This document shows positions 7,391 to 14,802 of a stretch of 22,449 bases of DNA, piece by piece. The translations under genes were made by a program, and so were the position numbers. The notes beneath the pieces are model-generated. The model made no database searches. It was not told the origin of the DNA and saw only the letters and a list, made by a program, of their open reading frames with translations. Positions within the stretch are counted from its first letter, which is position 1. The number at the start of each line of letters is the position of its first letter. The stretch is from an uncultured Oscillibacter sp. (GTDB taxonomy: Bacteria > Bacillota > Clostridia > Oscillospirales > Oscillospiraceae). The DNA lies in NCBI GenBank assembly GCA_910587875.1, contig CAJUOD010000042.1, positions 1-22,449 of the forward strand. Direction: 5' to 3'.

Positions 7391-8156
7391 ACGCTTCGCC
7401 GTCCTCCAAGGCCAGCTCGTCCCTGGCCTCCTGGAGGACCTTTTTTTCCGCCTTGGTGGTCAATTGGCTCTCGTCAAATTTCGCGAACATGTCCGGGCGG
7501 CGGCGCATGGTCCGCTTGTAGCTCTCCTTCCTCCGCCAGGCCGCCACCTTCCCGTGATCCCCGGAGAGGAGGATTTCCGGCACCGCTCGGTCGTGCCAGA
7601 CGGCGGGCCGGGAGTACTGGGGGTACTCCAAAAGCCCGTTCCAGTGGGACTCCTCCTGGAAGCACTCCTCGTCGGGCAGGACGCCGGGCACCATGCGGCA
7701 CACCGCGTCAGCCACCGCCATGGCGGGAATCTCCCCCCCGGTGAGGACGAAGTCCCCCATGGAGATTTCCTCGTCCACGCACTCGTCCAGGAAGCGCTGG
7801 TCCACCCCCTCGTAGTGGCCGCAGACCAGGATCAGGTGGTCGTACTGTTCCTTCAATTCCCGGGCCACATCCTGGGTAAAGGTCCGCCCGCAGGGGGAGA
7901 GGAAGATGGTCCGCCCCGGCCCGTGGGTCTCCACCACGTGGGCCCAGCAGCGGTAGAGCGGGTCCGCCTGCATAACGGCCCCCCGGCCTCCGCCGTAGGG
8001 GTAGTCGTCCACCTGCATCTGTTTATTTGTCGTGTACTCCCGAATCTGATGGGTGCGGATGGAGATGTACCCCCGCTCCTGGGCCCGGCCCAGGATGCTG
8101 ACGTTCAGCATGGCGTCCACGGAGTCGGGGAAGAGGGTCAGAATGTCGATGTTCAC
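7389..8156 (-). CDS. trmD: tRNA (guanine-N1)-methyltransferase
   Basis: A 255-residue SPOUT-family enzyme that methylates G37 of tRNAs from S-adenosylmethionine and so prevents frameshifting. The protein starts NIDILTLFPD after the initiator. It shows YGGGRGAVMQADP, FLSPCGRTFTQ, the knot motifs LVCGHYEGVDQR and MGDFVLTGGEIPAMAVADAV, then LPDEECFQEESHWNGLLEYPQYSRP. The true start is the GTG at 8154-8156, which overlaps the rimM stop as GTGA. Much longer in-frame extensions exist upstream but would only duplicate the rimM region in another frame. The stop lies inside the shared terminator. Confidence 0.96.
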   Translation of the reverse strand: MNIDILTLFPDSVDAMLNVSILGRAQERGYISIRTHQIREYTTNKQMQVDDYPYGGGRGAVMQADPLYRCWAHVVETHGPGRTIFLSPCGRTFTQDVARELKEQYDHLILVCGHYEGVDQRFLDECVDEEISMGDFVLTGGEIPAMAVADAVCRMVPGVLPDEECFQEESHWNGLLEYPQYSRPAVWHDRAVPEILLSGDHGKVAAWRRKESYKRTMRRRPDMFAKFDESQLTTKAEKKVLQEARDELALEDGEA

Positions 8157-8650
8157 TCCGTCAGCCCCTCCCACATCCGGATGTCCATCCGGTTGTTTTC
8201 CAGGTCCACCCCCAGGATGAAGGCGTCCTTCACCGCCGGGACCAGAAATTCCTTCACGCCCCGGACGGTGTACACCTTGCTGGCGGGGTAGCGCTCCACC
8301 TTCGTCAGCTCCCCGACGCACGCGCCGGTCTCGCCGTCGTACACGTCCAGGCCGATGAGCTCCGCGTCGAAGTACTCCCCTTTGGGGAGATGGGCCTCCG
8401 CCCGGCGGACCAGCAGCTCCTTGCCCCGGAGCCCCTCGGCGGCGGTGCGGTCCTCTATTCCCTCCAGCTTGAGGAGGGCCATGCCCTTGTGGACCCGGCA
8501 GCCGGAGGCGGCGACGGCCCGCCCCTCCAGATAGAAGGTCCGGAAGCCCGTGAGGAACTCCGCCTCCCCCTCCAGGGGCAGGACCCGCAGCTCCCCCCGG
8601 ATGCCGTGGACGCTCACGATCCGGCCGACGGGGACAAATTCCAATTTCAT
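8153..8650 (-). CDS. rimM: 16S rRNA processing/ribosome maturation factor RimM
   Basis: A 165-residue protein with the RimM N-terminal beta-barrel (FVPVGRIVSVHGIRGELRV, residues 5-23) and the PRC-barrel-like C-terminal half, including YFDAELIGLDVYD and the PASKVYTVRG/FLVPAVKDAFI stretch. RimM binds ribosomal protein S19 and helps maturation of the 30S head. The ribosome site AAAGGAG lies just upstream of ATG. It is coupled to trmD by a 4-base overlap, the common rimM-trmD order in bacteria; rpsP and the KH-protein gene that often precede rimM are absent here, and a histidine kinase gene takes their place 22 bases upstream. Confidence 0.96.
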   Translation of the reverse strand: MKLEFVPVGRIVSVHGIRGELRVLPLEGEAEFLTGFRTFYLEGRAVAASGCRVHKGMALLKLEGIEDRTAAEGLRGKELLVRRAEAHLPKGEYFDAELIGLDVYDGETGACVGELTKVERYPASKVYTVRGVKEFLVPAVKDAFILGVDLENNRMDIRMWEGLTE

Positions 8651-8672
8651 AGGGTCGCTCCTTTATTGTCAA

Positions 8673-9566
8673 TCAATTCCTGGGCAGGAACAGGGAGAAC
8701 TTGGCCCCCTTCCCGGGCCGGGAGAAGGCCTTCACATAGCCCCCCTGGCCCTGGGCGATCTGCCGGACCAGGTAGAGCCCCACGCCCACACCCTCCGCCT
8801 GGGAGGCCGCCCCGCCCCGGTAGAACCGCTGGAAGAGCTTTTCCAGCTCCTCCTCCGGGACGCCGGGCCCGGTGTCCTCCACGTCCACCCGGGCGAAGAG
8901 CTCATAGGCCCGGGCGCTGACGGTGACGCTTCCGGAGGGGGTGTATTTGATCGCGTTGTCGATGAGGTTGCACACCGCCTCCGCCGTCCACTTGGGGTCG
9001 AAGACCGCCTCCGCCCCCGTGGGCTCCAGCGAGAGGTCCAGCCCCCTTTCCGCCGCCTTGGGGGCAAATTGGGCCACAGCCTCCTCCAGCATGGGCCCCA
9101 GGGGACCGGGCCGGGGGCGAAGGACCAACACCCCCGCTTCCAGCCGGGAGGTCTTCACCAGCGCGTCGATGAGGGACTGGAGCTTTCCCGCCTGTTCCCC
9201 CAGGGCGGCGGTGTAGGCCCGGCAGTCCTCCGGGCACTGTTCCTCCAGGAGCTGGGTGTAGAGGAGCACGTTGGCAAGAGGCGTTTTCGTCTGGTGGGAG
9301 ATGTCGGCGATGAGGGACTTGATCTTGTCCCGCTCCTCCTGGAGCTTCCTGGCGGAGACGGCGGAGGCGCCCAGGTAGTGGGCCAGCTTCGTCTCCAGGT
9401 TGGAGAGCAGGGTCTCGTCAAAGGACTCCTCCCGAAATTCCCCCCGTATCGCCTCGTCCAGCATCCGGTCCAGATGGCGGAGGAGCCGCCTCGTCCGCAG
9501 GCGCTCCCAGAGGAGGGCCGCCAAAAAGGTCAGGGCGGCCAGGCACAGGTATCCCGTCTCCGTCAT
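8673..9566 (-). CDS. Sensor histidine kinase, short single-membrane-segment type
   Basis: A 297-residue kinase with a short N-terminus and one clear membrane segment (about residues 5-21). An approximately 60-residue linker leads to the HisKA helix with H-box DISHQTKTPLAN, His at residue 91. The ATPase domain has the N-box NLIDNAIKYTPSG, G1 DTGPGVP, F-box LFQRFYRGG and G2 GVGVGLYLVRQI. There is no room for an extracytoplasmic sensor domain, so it may sense within the membrane or through a partner protein, as small Bce/Vra-type kinases do; this is inference. I chose the ATG at 9566: it overlaps the regulator stop as ATGA and has AAAGGGG upstream. A TTG at 9593 would add nine residues. Confidence 0.92.
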   Translation of the reverse strand: MTETGYLCLAALTFLAALLWERLRTRRLLRHLDRMLDEAIRGEFREESFDETLLSNLETKLAHYLGASAVSARKLQEERDKIKSLIADISHQTKTPLANVLLYTQLLEEQCPEDCRAYTAALGEQAGKLQSLIDALVKTSRLEAGVLVLRPRPGPLGPMLEEAVAQFAPKAAERGLDLSLEPTGAEAVFDPKWTAEAVCNLIDNAIKYTPSGSVTVSARAYELFARVDVEDTGPGVPEEELEKLFQRFYRGGAASQAEGVGVGLYLVRQIAQGQGGYVKAFSRPGKGAKFSLFLPRN

Positions 9567-10279
9567 GGCGCCCCTTTCTCCCCGGCGGACCAAACGTAGC
9601 CGATGCCGTAGACGGTCTTTAAAAACCGGGGCTTGGAGGGGTTGTCCTCCAGCTTGCCCCGGAGGCGCTTCACCGTCACGGACAGGGCGTTCTCGTCCAC
9701 ATACTCCGCCCCGTCGGTCCAGACCCGGTCCACCAGCAGCTCCCGGGGCAGGGTCCGGCCCCGGTTCTCCACCAGCACCCGGAGGAGCTTCTGCTCCGTC
9801 TTGCTCAGGTCCACCAGCCGCCCATCCCGGCGGAACTCCATGCGCTCAAAGTCGAAGGAGAACCCGTCCAGAAGAATCGGTCCGCCTTGCGCCGCCCCTT
9901 CGCCCCGGCAGACAGCCTCTGTCCGGCGCAATTGGGCGTTGACCCGGGCCCGGAGCACCGCCAGGGAGAAGGGCTTCGTCACATAGTCGTCCGCTCCGGA
10001 CTCCAGACCCGCCACGATGTCCGTCTCCATGTCGTTGGCGGTCAGCAGGATGACGGGAATTCGATTGGCCGCGCCCCGGAGCTCCCGGAGAAAGTCCAGC
10101 CCGCTGCCGTCGGGGAGGTTCACGTCCAGAACCAGCAGGTCGAAGTCCCCCGCCCCCAGGGCGGACCGGGCGGCAGAGAGGGTCCGGCACAGGGACGGCT
10201 CCGCCTCGGGCCCCTTCAGGGCCAGGCACAGTCCATCCCCCAGGGCCCGGTCGTCCTCCACGATTAAGATGGTTTTCAT
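9563..10279 (-). CDS. Response regulator, OmpR/PhoB family
   Basis: A 238-residue two-domain regulator. The receiver domain shows the acidic pair in ILIVEDD (residues 8-10), the phosphorylated Asp52 in LLVLDVNLPDG, Thr80 in ILLTAND and Lys102 in YVTKPF. A winged-helix domain occupies about residues 130-235, with LSKTEQKLLRVLVENRG, VTVKRLRGKLE and the terminal TVYGIGYVW. The ATG at 10279 overlaps the prfC stop as ATGA, so the regulator is translated from the prfC mRNA; its own stop overlaps the kinase start in the same way. A longer in-frame ORF upstream is only the shadow of prfC. Its targets are unknown; one candidate is the ABC exporter at 16311-19682. Confidence 0.95.
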   Translation of the reverse strand: MKTILIVEDDRALGDGLCLALKGPEAEPSLCRTLSAARSALGAGDFDLLVLDVNLPDGSGLDFLRELRGAANRIPVILLTANDMETDIVAGLESGADDYVTKPFSLAVLRARVNAQLRRTEAVCRGEGAAQGGPILLDGFSFDFERMEFRRDGRLVDLSKTEQKLLRVLVENRGRTLPRELLVDRVWTDGAEYVDENALSVTVKRLRGKLEDNPSKPRFLKTVYGIGYVWSAGEKGAP

Positions 10280-11859
10280 GAGACAGACAGCGCGTCCTCC
10301 AGCACCAGGCCGGGGTTGTGCTTGGTGAGGAAGCCCACGGACCACTCGCCGCCGAAGGCTACCAGGAGGCGGTCCTTGAAGTCCTCCAGAATGGCGGACC
10401 CGGTGCACAGGACCAGCTCGTCGGGCTTGCAGGGGCACGCCGTAATCAGCCGCAGGTGGTCGTAGGGCAGGCCCTCCATGTAGAGGTCCACGCCGTACTC
10501 CGCCTTCATGCGGTACTGGAACACGTCGAACTGCAGCGTACCCACCACGCCGACGACCACTTCCTCCATGCCGCCGCCGGGGCGCTTGAAGATTTGAATC
10601 GCGCCCTCCTGGGCGATCTGCTCCGTGCCCTTGATGAACTGTTTGCGCTTCATGGTGTCTTTGGGGCTCACCCGCATGAAGTGCTCGGGCTCGAAGGTGG
10701 GAATGCCCGCGTAGCGGAACTTCTTCCCGGGTACGGTCACCGTGTCCCCGATGGAGAAGAGGCCGGGGTCGAACACGCCGATGATGTCCCCGGCGTAGGC
10801 CTCGTCCACGATCTCCCGCTCGGCGGCCATCATCTGCTGGGGCTGGGAGAGGCGCATCTTCTTGCCGGACTGGACGTGGAAGTACTCCGCGTCCCGCTGG
10901 AAGCGGCCGGAGCAGATGCGCATGAAGGCCAGCCGGTCCCGGTGGGCCTTGTTCATGTTGGCCTGAATCTTGAAGACGAAGGCGGAGAAGTCCGGGGAGA
11001 AGGCGTCGATCTCCTCCTCCCCCGCCATGCGGCTCAAGGGGGCCGTGGTCATCCGGAGGAACTCCTTTAAGAAGGGCTCCACGCCGAAGTTGGTCAGGGC
11101 GGAGCCGAAGAAGACGGGGGAGAGGGTCCCGGCCCGGACGGCCTCCAGGTCGAAGTCCCTTCCCGCCCCCAGGAGCTCCACCTCCTCCTGGAGCTGCCGC
11201 CAGCGGTTTTCGCCGATCATGTCCCCCACGGCGGGGTCGTCCAGGTCCACGGCGGTGGCCTCCGCCTTTTTGGCGTGGCCCTCGCCGGAGAAGAAGAGGA
11301 TGCGACCGGACTCCCGGTCGTAGACCCCCTGGAACTCCTTCCCGGAGCCGATGGGCCAGTTCATGGGATAGGTGTCAATGCCAAGCTCCGCCTCCACCTC
11401 GCCGCAGAGCTCCAGCGGGTCCCGGCTCTCCCGGTCCATCTTGTTGATGAAGGTGAAGATGGGGATGTGCCGCAGGGCGCAGACCCGGAAGAGTTTTCTC
11501 GTCTGGGGCTCCACGCCCTTGGCGGCGTCGATGACCATGACGGCGGAGTCCGCCGCCATGAGGGTGCGGTAGGTGTCCTCCGAGAAGTCCTGGTGGCCCG
11601 GGGTGTCCAGGATGTTGACACAGTATCCGTCGTGCTGAAACTGCATGACGGAGGAGGTGACGGAGATGCCCCTCTGCTTCTCAATCTCCATCCAGTCGCT
11701 GGTGGCGGCCCGGGCCCGTTTGCCCTTGACCTCGCCCGCCTGGGCGATGGCCCCGCCGTAGAGCAGGAGCTTTTCCGTAAGGGTGGTCTTGCCCGCGTCG
11801 GGATGGGAGATGATGGCAAAGGTGCGCCTCCGGGCGATCTCGTCTTGGAAAGCGGCCAT
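10276..11859 (-). CDS. prfC: Peptide chain release factor 3
   Basis: A 527-residue translational GTPase that recycles RF1 and RF2 from the ribosome after termination. The GTP-binding motifs are present: G1 SHPDAGKTT (about residues 18-26), switch I RGISVTSS, G3 DTPGHQDF and G4 NKMD. The RF3-specific regions follow (SAVMVIDAAKGVEPQTRKLF, MNWPIGSGKEFQGVYD, PVFFGSALTNFGVEPFL and the domain III/IV end with VVGVVGTLQFDVFQYR). The length fits the family. I chose the ATG at 11859 because AGGAGG lies seven bases upstream and MAAFQDEI is the usual N-terminus; an in-frame ATG further upstream would translate the repeat-bearing leader. It is the first gene of a five-gene minus-strand unit. Confidence 0.97.
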   Translation of the reverse strand: MAAFQDEIARRRTFAIISHPDAGKTTLTEKLLLYGGAIAQAGEVKGKRARAATSDWMEIEKQRGISVTSSVMQFQHDGYCVNILDTPGHQDFSEDTYRTLMAADSAVMVIDAAKGVEPQTRKLFRVCALRHIPIFTFINKMDRESRDPLELCGEVEAELGIDTYPMNWPIGSGKEFQGVYDRESGRILFFSGEGHAKKAEATAVDLDDPAVGDMIGENRWRQLQEEVELLGAGRDFDLEAVRAGTLSPVFFGSALTNFGVEPFLKEFLRMTTAPLSRMAGEEEIDAFSPDFSAFVFKIQANMNKAHRDRLAFMRICSGRFQRDAEYFHVQSGKKMRLSQPQQMMAAEREIVDEAYAGDIIGVFDPGLFSIGDTVTVPGKKFRYAGIPTFEPEHFMRVSPKDTMKRKQFIKGTEQIAQEGAIQIFKRPGGGMEEVVVGVVGTLQFDVFQYRMKAEYGVDLYMEGLPYDHLRLITACPCKPDELVLCTGSAILEDFKDRLLVAFGGEWSVGFLTKHNPGLVLEDALSVS

Positions 11860-11876
11860 AAAACAGCCTCCTGATG

Positions 11877-11909
11877 TTTGATAGTCGTTTGATAGTCGTT
11901 GGATAGTCG
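11877..11909. repeat. Three tandem 11-base repeats in the prfC leader
   Basis: The plus strand carries TTTGATAGTCG at 11877-11887 and 11888-11898, and TTGGATAGTCG at 11899-11909 (one mismatch), then a decayed partial copy (TTGGTATGG). On the prfC mRNA this reads as three tandem CGACTATC(A/C)AA units between the promoter and the ribosome site. The 11-base unit is not a multiple of three, which argues against a coding repeat. Confidence 0.85.
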
Positions 11910-11934
11910 TTGGTATGGTTTCCACAAATTTAAT

Positions 11935-11963
11935 AATATAGCATAGATTCCGGCGGTTTGCAA
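11935..11963 (-). promoter_or_regulatory. Promoter for the prfC operon
   Basis: On the minus strand TTGCAA (11958-11963) and TATATT (11935-11940) are spaced by exactly 17 bases, and the -10 box is preceded by TGC, an extended -10. The transcript would start near 11928 and cross the tandem repeats before the prfC ribosome site. Confidence 0.8.
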
Positions 11964-11974
11964 GTAACCGGCGA

Positions 11975-12003
11975 TTGCATCAGGCTAAATTCTGTGATAA
12001 GAT
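11975..12003 (+). promoter_or_regulatory. Promoter for the TIGR04076-type gene
   Basis: TTGCAT (11975-11980) and TAAGAT (11998-12003) are spaced by 17 bases, with TGA directly before the -10 box (extended -10). Its -35 box lies only 11 bases from that of the divergent prfC promoter. Confidence 0.7.
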
Positions 12004-12037
12004 AAAACGCATTGAAATTCACAACGGAGGAAAAACC

Positions 12038-12430
12038 ATGAGACACAAGGTGAAAGTGACGGTTCTTGACAAAAAACTTTACCCGGAGCTTCAGCGCCAA
12101 TATTGTGCGGACCCGGTTCCTGGGGCGTGTCCCTGCTACAACGCGGGTGATGAGTTTATGTTCTATCGCGACGATGCGAGGGACGACTTTTGGCATATGG
12201 GACTTGGCACTCTTGTGAAAACAGACGCGGATCCGGATACCATCGCGGGTGGTCCCAAGATGCCGTTTTGCTCCGAGGCGTGGGACGCCATCGCCCGCTA
12301 TATTTACGCGGGGCTCCAGGGCGGTTCCATCATGAGGGGCTGGATGAAGGAGGAAAACACCATGATCACCTGCTGCTCCGACGGGACAAGGCCGGTCATT
12401 TTTAAAATTAAACGGATGGATTACGAATAA
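12038..12430 (+). CDS. TIGR04076 family protein, function unknown
   Basis: A 130-residue soluble protein with the features I associate with the TIGR04076 family: an N-terminal strand HKVKVTVLDKKLYPELQ, a central GDEF motif, a Cys-containing PFCSEAWDAIARYIYAGLQGG segment and the C-terminal CSDGTRPVIFKIKRMD. It has six cysteines, so metal or redox chemistry is possible but unproven. I chose the ATG at 12038 because GGAGG lies seven bases upstream and the protein then starts at the conserved strand; an in-frame TTG at 11975 lies within the promoter and is not credible. It is a single gene, divergent from prfC and followed by the separately promoted nfn operon, with no strong terminator between. 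Confidence 0.8.
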   Translation: MRHKVKVTVLDKKLYPELQRQYCADPVPGACPCYNAGDEFMFYRDDARDDFWHMGLGTLVKTDADPDTIAGGPKMPFCSEAWDAIARYIYAGLQGGSIMRGWMKEENTMITCCSDGTRPVIFKIKRMDYE

Positions 12431-12469
12431 GGGCCCGGCGGCTTTTTGCAAAAATCCAGGGGAAACCAA

Positions 12470-12498
12470 TTGACGGCTCTCCCCCTATATGTTAAACT
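12470..12498 (+). promoter_or_regulatory. Promoter for the nfn operon
   Basis: TTGACG (12470-12475) and TAAACT (12493-12498) are spaced by 17 bases, with TGT directly before the -10 box. The transcript would start near 12505, leaving a leader of about 60 bases in which I see no strong structure. Confidence 0.7.
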
Positions 12499-12567
12499 AT
12501 AAACAATGCGTCATTGGCAGGACGCCGCTCCAAAATATCGGACATGACTTGGGAAAGAAGGAAGCAT

Positions 12568-13410
12568 ATGTACAAGATCGTCAGAAAAGAGGCCCTGCGC
12601 CCCACCGTCACCCTGTATGAGATCGAGGCCCCGCTGATCGCCAAGAAGGCCCAGCCGGGTCAGTTCATCATCCTGCGGGTGGACGAAAAGGGCGAGCGCA
12701 TCCCCATCACCATCAATGCCTATGACCCGGAAGAGGGCACCGTCACCATCATTGTCCAGACGGTGGGCGCCACCACGGAGAAGCTCAGCCACCTGAACGA
12801 GGGCGACTGCCTTCAGGACTTCGTGGGCCCCCTGGGCAAGGCCACCGAGACCGAGGGCAAGAAAAAGGTCTGCGTGGTCGGCGGCGGCGTGGGCTGCGCC
12901 ATCGCTTACCCGGTGCTGAAAAAGTTCCACGACGACGGGGCCGAGGTCCACGCCGTGGTGGGCTTCCGCACCGAGGACCTGGTCATTCTCGAGGAGGAGT
13001 TCAAAAAGGCCTCCGACAAGCTCATCGTCTGCACCGACGACGGAAGCTATGGCCGCAAGGGCCTGGTCACCGACGCCCTGAAGGAGCTTATTGAGGCGGG
13101 AAACCAGTACGACGAGGTCTTCGCCATCGGGCCCATGATCATGATGAAATTCGTCTCTAAGACCACGGAGCCCTACGGCATCCCCACCACCGTCTCCATG
13201 AGCCCCATCATGATTGACGGGACGGGCATGTGCGGCGGCTGCCGCCTGTCCGTGGGCGGCGAGATGAAGTTCGCCTGCGTGGACGGCCCGGACTTCGACG
13301 GGCACAAGGTGGACTGGGACCTGGCTGTGAAGCGGAACCAGATGTATATGGAATTTGAGAAGCACAAGCACGAGGAGACCTGCAACCTGTTCAAAAAGGA
13401 GGCCCAGTAA
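12568..13410 (+). CDS. nfnA: NfnA-type NADH-binding subunit of electron-bifurcating transhydrogenase (SudB-like)
   Basis: A 280-residue FAD/NAD-binding iron-sulfur flavoprotein of the ferredoxin-NADP reductase fold. The FAD domain (about 1-100) is followed by an NAD-binding domain starting at VCVVGGGVGCAIAYPVLK, then a C-terminal [2Fe-2S] site with Cys222, Cys225 and Cys237 (GMCGGCRLSVGG and FACVDG). Size and partner gene match the small subunit of NADH-dependent reduced ferredoxin:NADP oxidoreductase. That cytoplasmic complex couples ferredoxin and NADH oxidation to NADP reduction by flavin bifurcation. Databases often call it sulfide dehydrogenase or dihydroorotate-dehydrogenase-like. I chose the ATG at 12568 (AAGGAAG upstream, MYKIVRKEAL conserved). 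nfnB starts two bases after its stop. Confidence 0.9.
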   Translation: MYKIVRKEALRPTVTLYEIEAPLIAKKAQPGQFIILRVDEKGERIPITINAYDPEEGTVTIIVQTVGATTEKLSHLNEGDCLQDFVGPLGKATETEGKKKVCVVGGGVGCAIAYPVLKKFHDDGAEVHAVVGFRTEDLVILEEEFKKASDKLIVCTDDGSYGRKGLVTDALKELIEAGNQYDEVFAIGPMIMMKFVSKTTEPYGIPTTVSMSPIMIDGTGMCGGCRLSVGGEMKFACVDGPDFDGHKVDWDLAVKRNQMYMEFEKHKHEETCNLFKKEAQ

Positions 13411-13412
13411 TT

Positions 13413-14801
13413 ATGGCCAAGGCGAATATGTCGTTAGAGAAGAACCCCATGCCCTCCCAGGATCCCAACGTCCGGAATAAGAATTTCCAGGAGGTCGCCC
13501 TGGGCTACACCGAGGAGCAGGCCCTGGACGAGGCAAAGCGCTGCCTGAACTGCAAGAACAAGCCCTGCATGCAGGGCTGCCCCGTCATGGTACATATCCC
13601 CGAGTTCATTGAGAAGGTGGCCGCCGGGGAGTTTGAGGAGGCCTATCAGATCATCTCCAATACCTCCGCCCTCCCCGCCGTCTGCGGCCGTGTCTGCCCC
13701 CAGGAAACCCAGTGCGAGATGTACTGCGTCCGGGGCAAGAAGGGCGATCCCGTGGGCATCGGCCGCCTGGAGCGCTTCGTGGCCGACTGGCACAACGCCC
13801 ACTGCACCGAGGCCCCGGAAAAGCCCGCCTCCAACGGCCATCGGGTCGCCGTGGTGGGCTCCGGCCCGGCGGGCCTGACCTGCGCGGGCGACCTGGCCCG
13901 GAAGGGCTATGAGGTCACCGTGTTCGAGGCCCTCCACCTGGCGGGCGGCGTGCTGGTGTACGGCATCCCCGAGTTCCGTCTGCCCAAGGCCATCGTCCAG
14001 AAGGAAGTGGACGGGCTGAAGGCCATGGGCGTCACCATCGCCACGGATACGGTCATCGGCCGGACCATCTCCATCGACGAGCTGATGGAGGAGCAGGGCT
14101 TCGAGGCGGTCTTCATCGGCTCCGGTGCGGGCCTGCCCATGTTCATGGACATCCCCGGCGTCAACTACCGGGGCGTGTACTCCGCCAACGAGTTCCTGAC
14201 CCGCATCAACCTGATGAAGGCCTACCTCCCCGACTCCGACACCCCCATCCAGCGGCCCAAGAAGGTGGCCGTGGTGGGCGGCGGCAACGTGGCCATGGAC
14301 GCGGCCCGCTGCGCCAAGCGCCTGGGTGCCGAGGTCTACATCGTCTACCGCCGGGGCATGGAGGAGCTCCCCGCCCGTAAGGAGGAAGTGGAGCACGCCG
14401 AGGAGGAGGGCATCATCTTCAAGACCCTCTGCAATCCGGTGGAAATCTTCGCCGACGAAAACGACGACGTGAACAAAATCCGCTGCATCCGCATGGAGCT
14501 GGGCGAGCCCGACGCCTCCGGACGGCGGCGGCCCATCGAGGTCCCGGGCAGCGAGTTTGAGATTGACGTGGACTGCGTCATCATGTCCCTGGGCACCAGC
14601 CCGAACCCGCTGATCAAGTCCACCACCAAGGGCCTGGAAATCAACCGCAAGGGCGGCATTGTGGTCAACGAGGAGGGCCTGACCTCCCGGGAGAAGGTCT
14701 ACGCGGGCGGCGACGCGGTCACCGGCGCGGCCACGGTCATCCTGGCCATGGGCGCGGGCAAGACGGCGGCCAAGGCCATCGACGAGGCTTTGAGCAAGTA
14801 A
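13413..14801 (+). CDS. nfnB: NfnB-type NADPH-binding subunit (glutamate synthase small chain-like)
   Basis: A 462-residue flavoprotein. The N-terminal domain holds eight cysteines for two [4Fe-4S] clusters (C44, C47, C52, C56 and C91, C95, C101, C105). An FAD-binding Rossmann fold begins at VAVVGSGPAGLTCAG, an NADPH-binding fold at VAVVGGGNVAMDAARCAKRLGAEV, and the C-terminal FAD motif is YAGGDAVTGAATVILAMGAGKTAA. It is often annotated gltA/gltD, but no glutamate synthase large chain is nearby and the close coupling to nfnA fits the Nfn complex, where this subunit carries the bifurcating FAD. AAGGAGG inside the end of nfnA is its ribosome site. The complex supplies NADPH for biosynthesis from reduced ferredoxin and NADH. 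Confidence 0.92.
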   Translation: MAKANMSLEKNPMPSQDPNVRNKNFQEVALGYTEEQALDEAKRCLNCKNKPCMQGCPVMVHIPEFIEKVAAGEFEEAYQIISNTSALPAVCGRVCPQETQCEMYCVRGKKGDPVGIGRLERFVADWHNAHCTEAPEKPASNGHRVAVVGSGPAGLTCAGDLARKGYEVTVFEALHLAGGVLVYGIPEFRLPKAIVQKEVDGLKAMGVTIATDTVIGRTISIDELMEEQGFEAVFIGSGAGLPMFMDIPGVNYRGVYSANEFLTRINLMKAYLPDSDTPIQRPKKVAVVGGGNVAMDAARCAKRLGAEVYIVYRRGMEELPARKEEVEHAEEEGIIFKTLCNPVEIFADENDDVNKIRCIRMELGEPDASGRRRPIEVPGSEFEIDVDCVIMSLGTSPNPLIKSTTKGLEINRKGGIVVNEEGLTSREKVYAGGDAVTGAATVILAMGAGKTAAKAIDEALSK

Positions 14802-14802
14802 G

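Noticed and set aside
7277..7744. A 155-codon plus-strand frame spanning the SLH gene end and trmD
   Set aside because: It crosses a strong terminator, is Pro/Arg/Ser-rich and lies opposite trmD.
8156..8672. In-frame upstream extension of trmD through rimM
   Set aside because: The extension is rimM read in another frame; the GTG at 8156 with 4-base overlap gives the normal TrmD N-terminus.
11877..11909. Tandem repeats as a CRISPR array
   Set aside because: The 11-base units are contiguous, with no spacers, and no cas genes are present.
12443..12454. TTTTTGCAAAAA palindrome after the TIGR04076-type gene as a terminator
   Set aside because: AT-only six-pair stem with no loop and no following T-tract; not a credible terminator, and too short to call an operator.
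13413..14801. Annotation as the small chain of a true glutamate synthase
   Set aside because: No large GOGAT chain is present, and the adjacent FAD/NAD [2Fe-2S] subunit with matching sizes fits the Nfn complex better.
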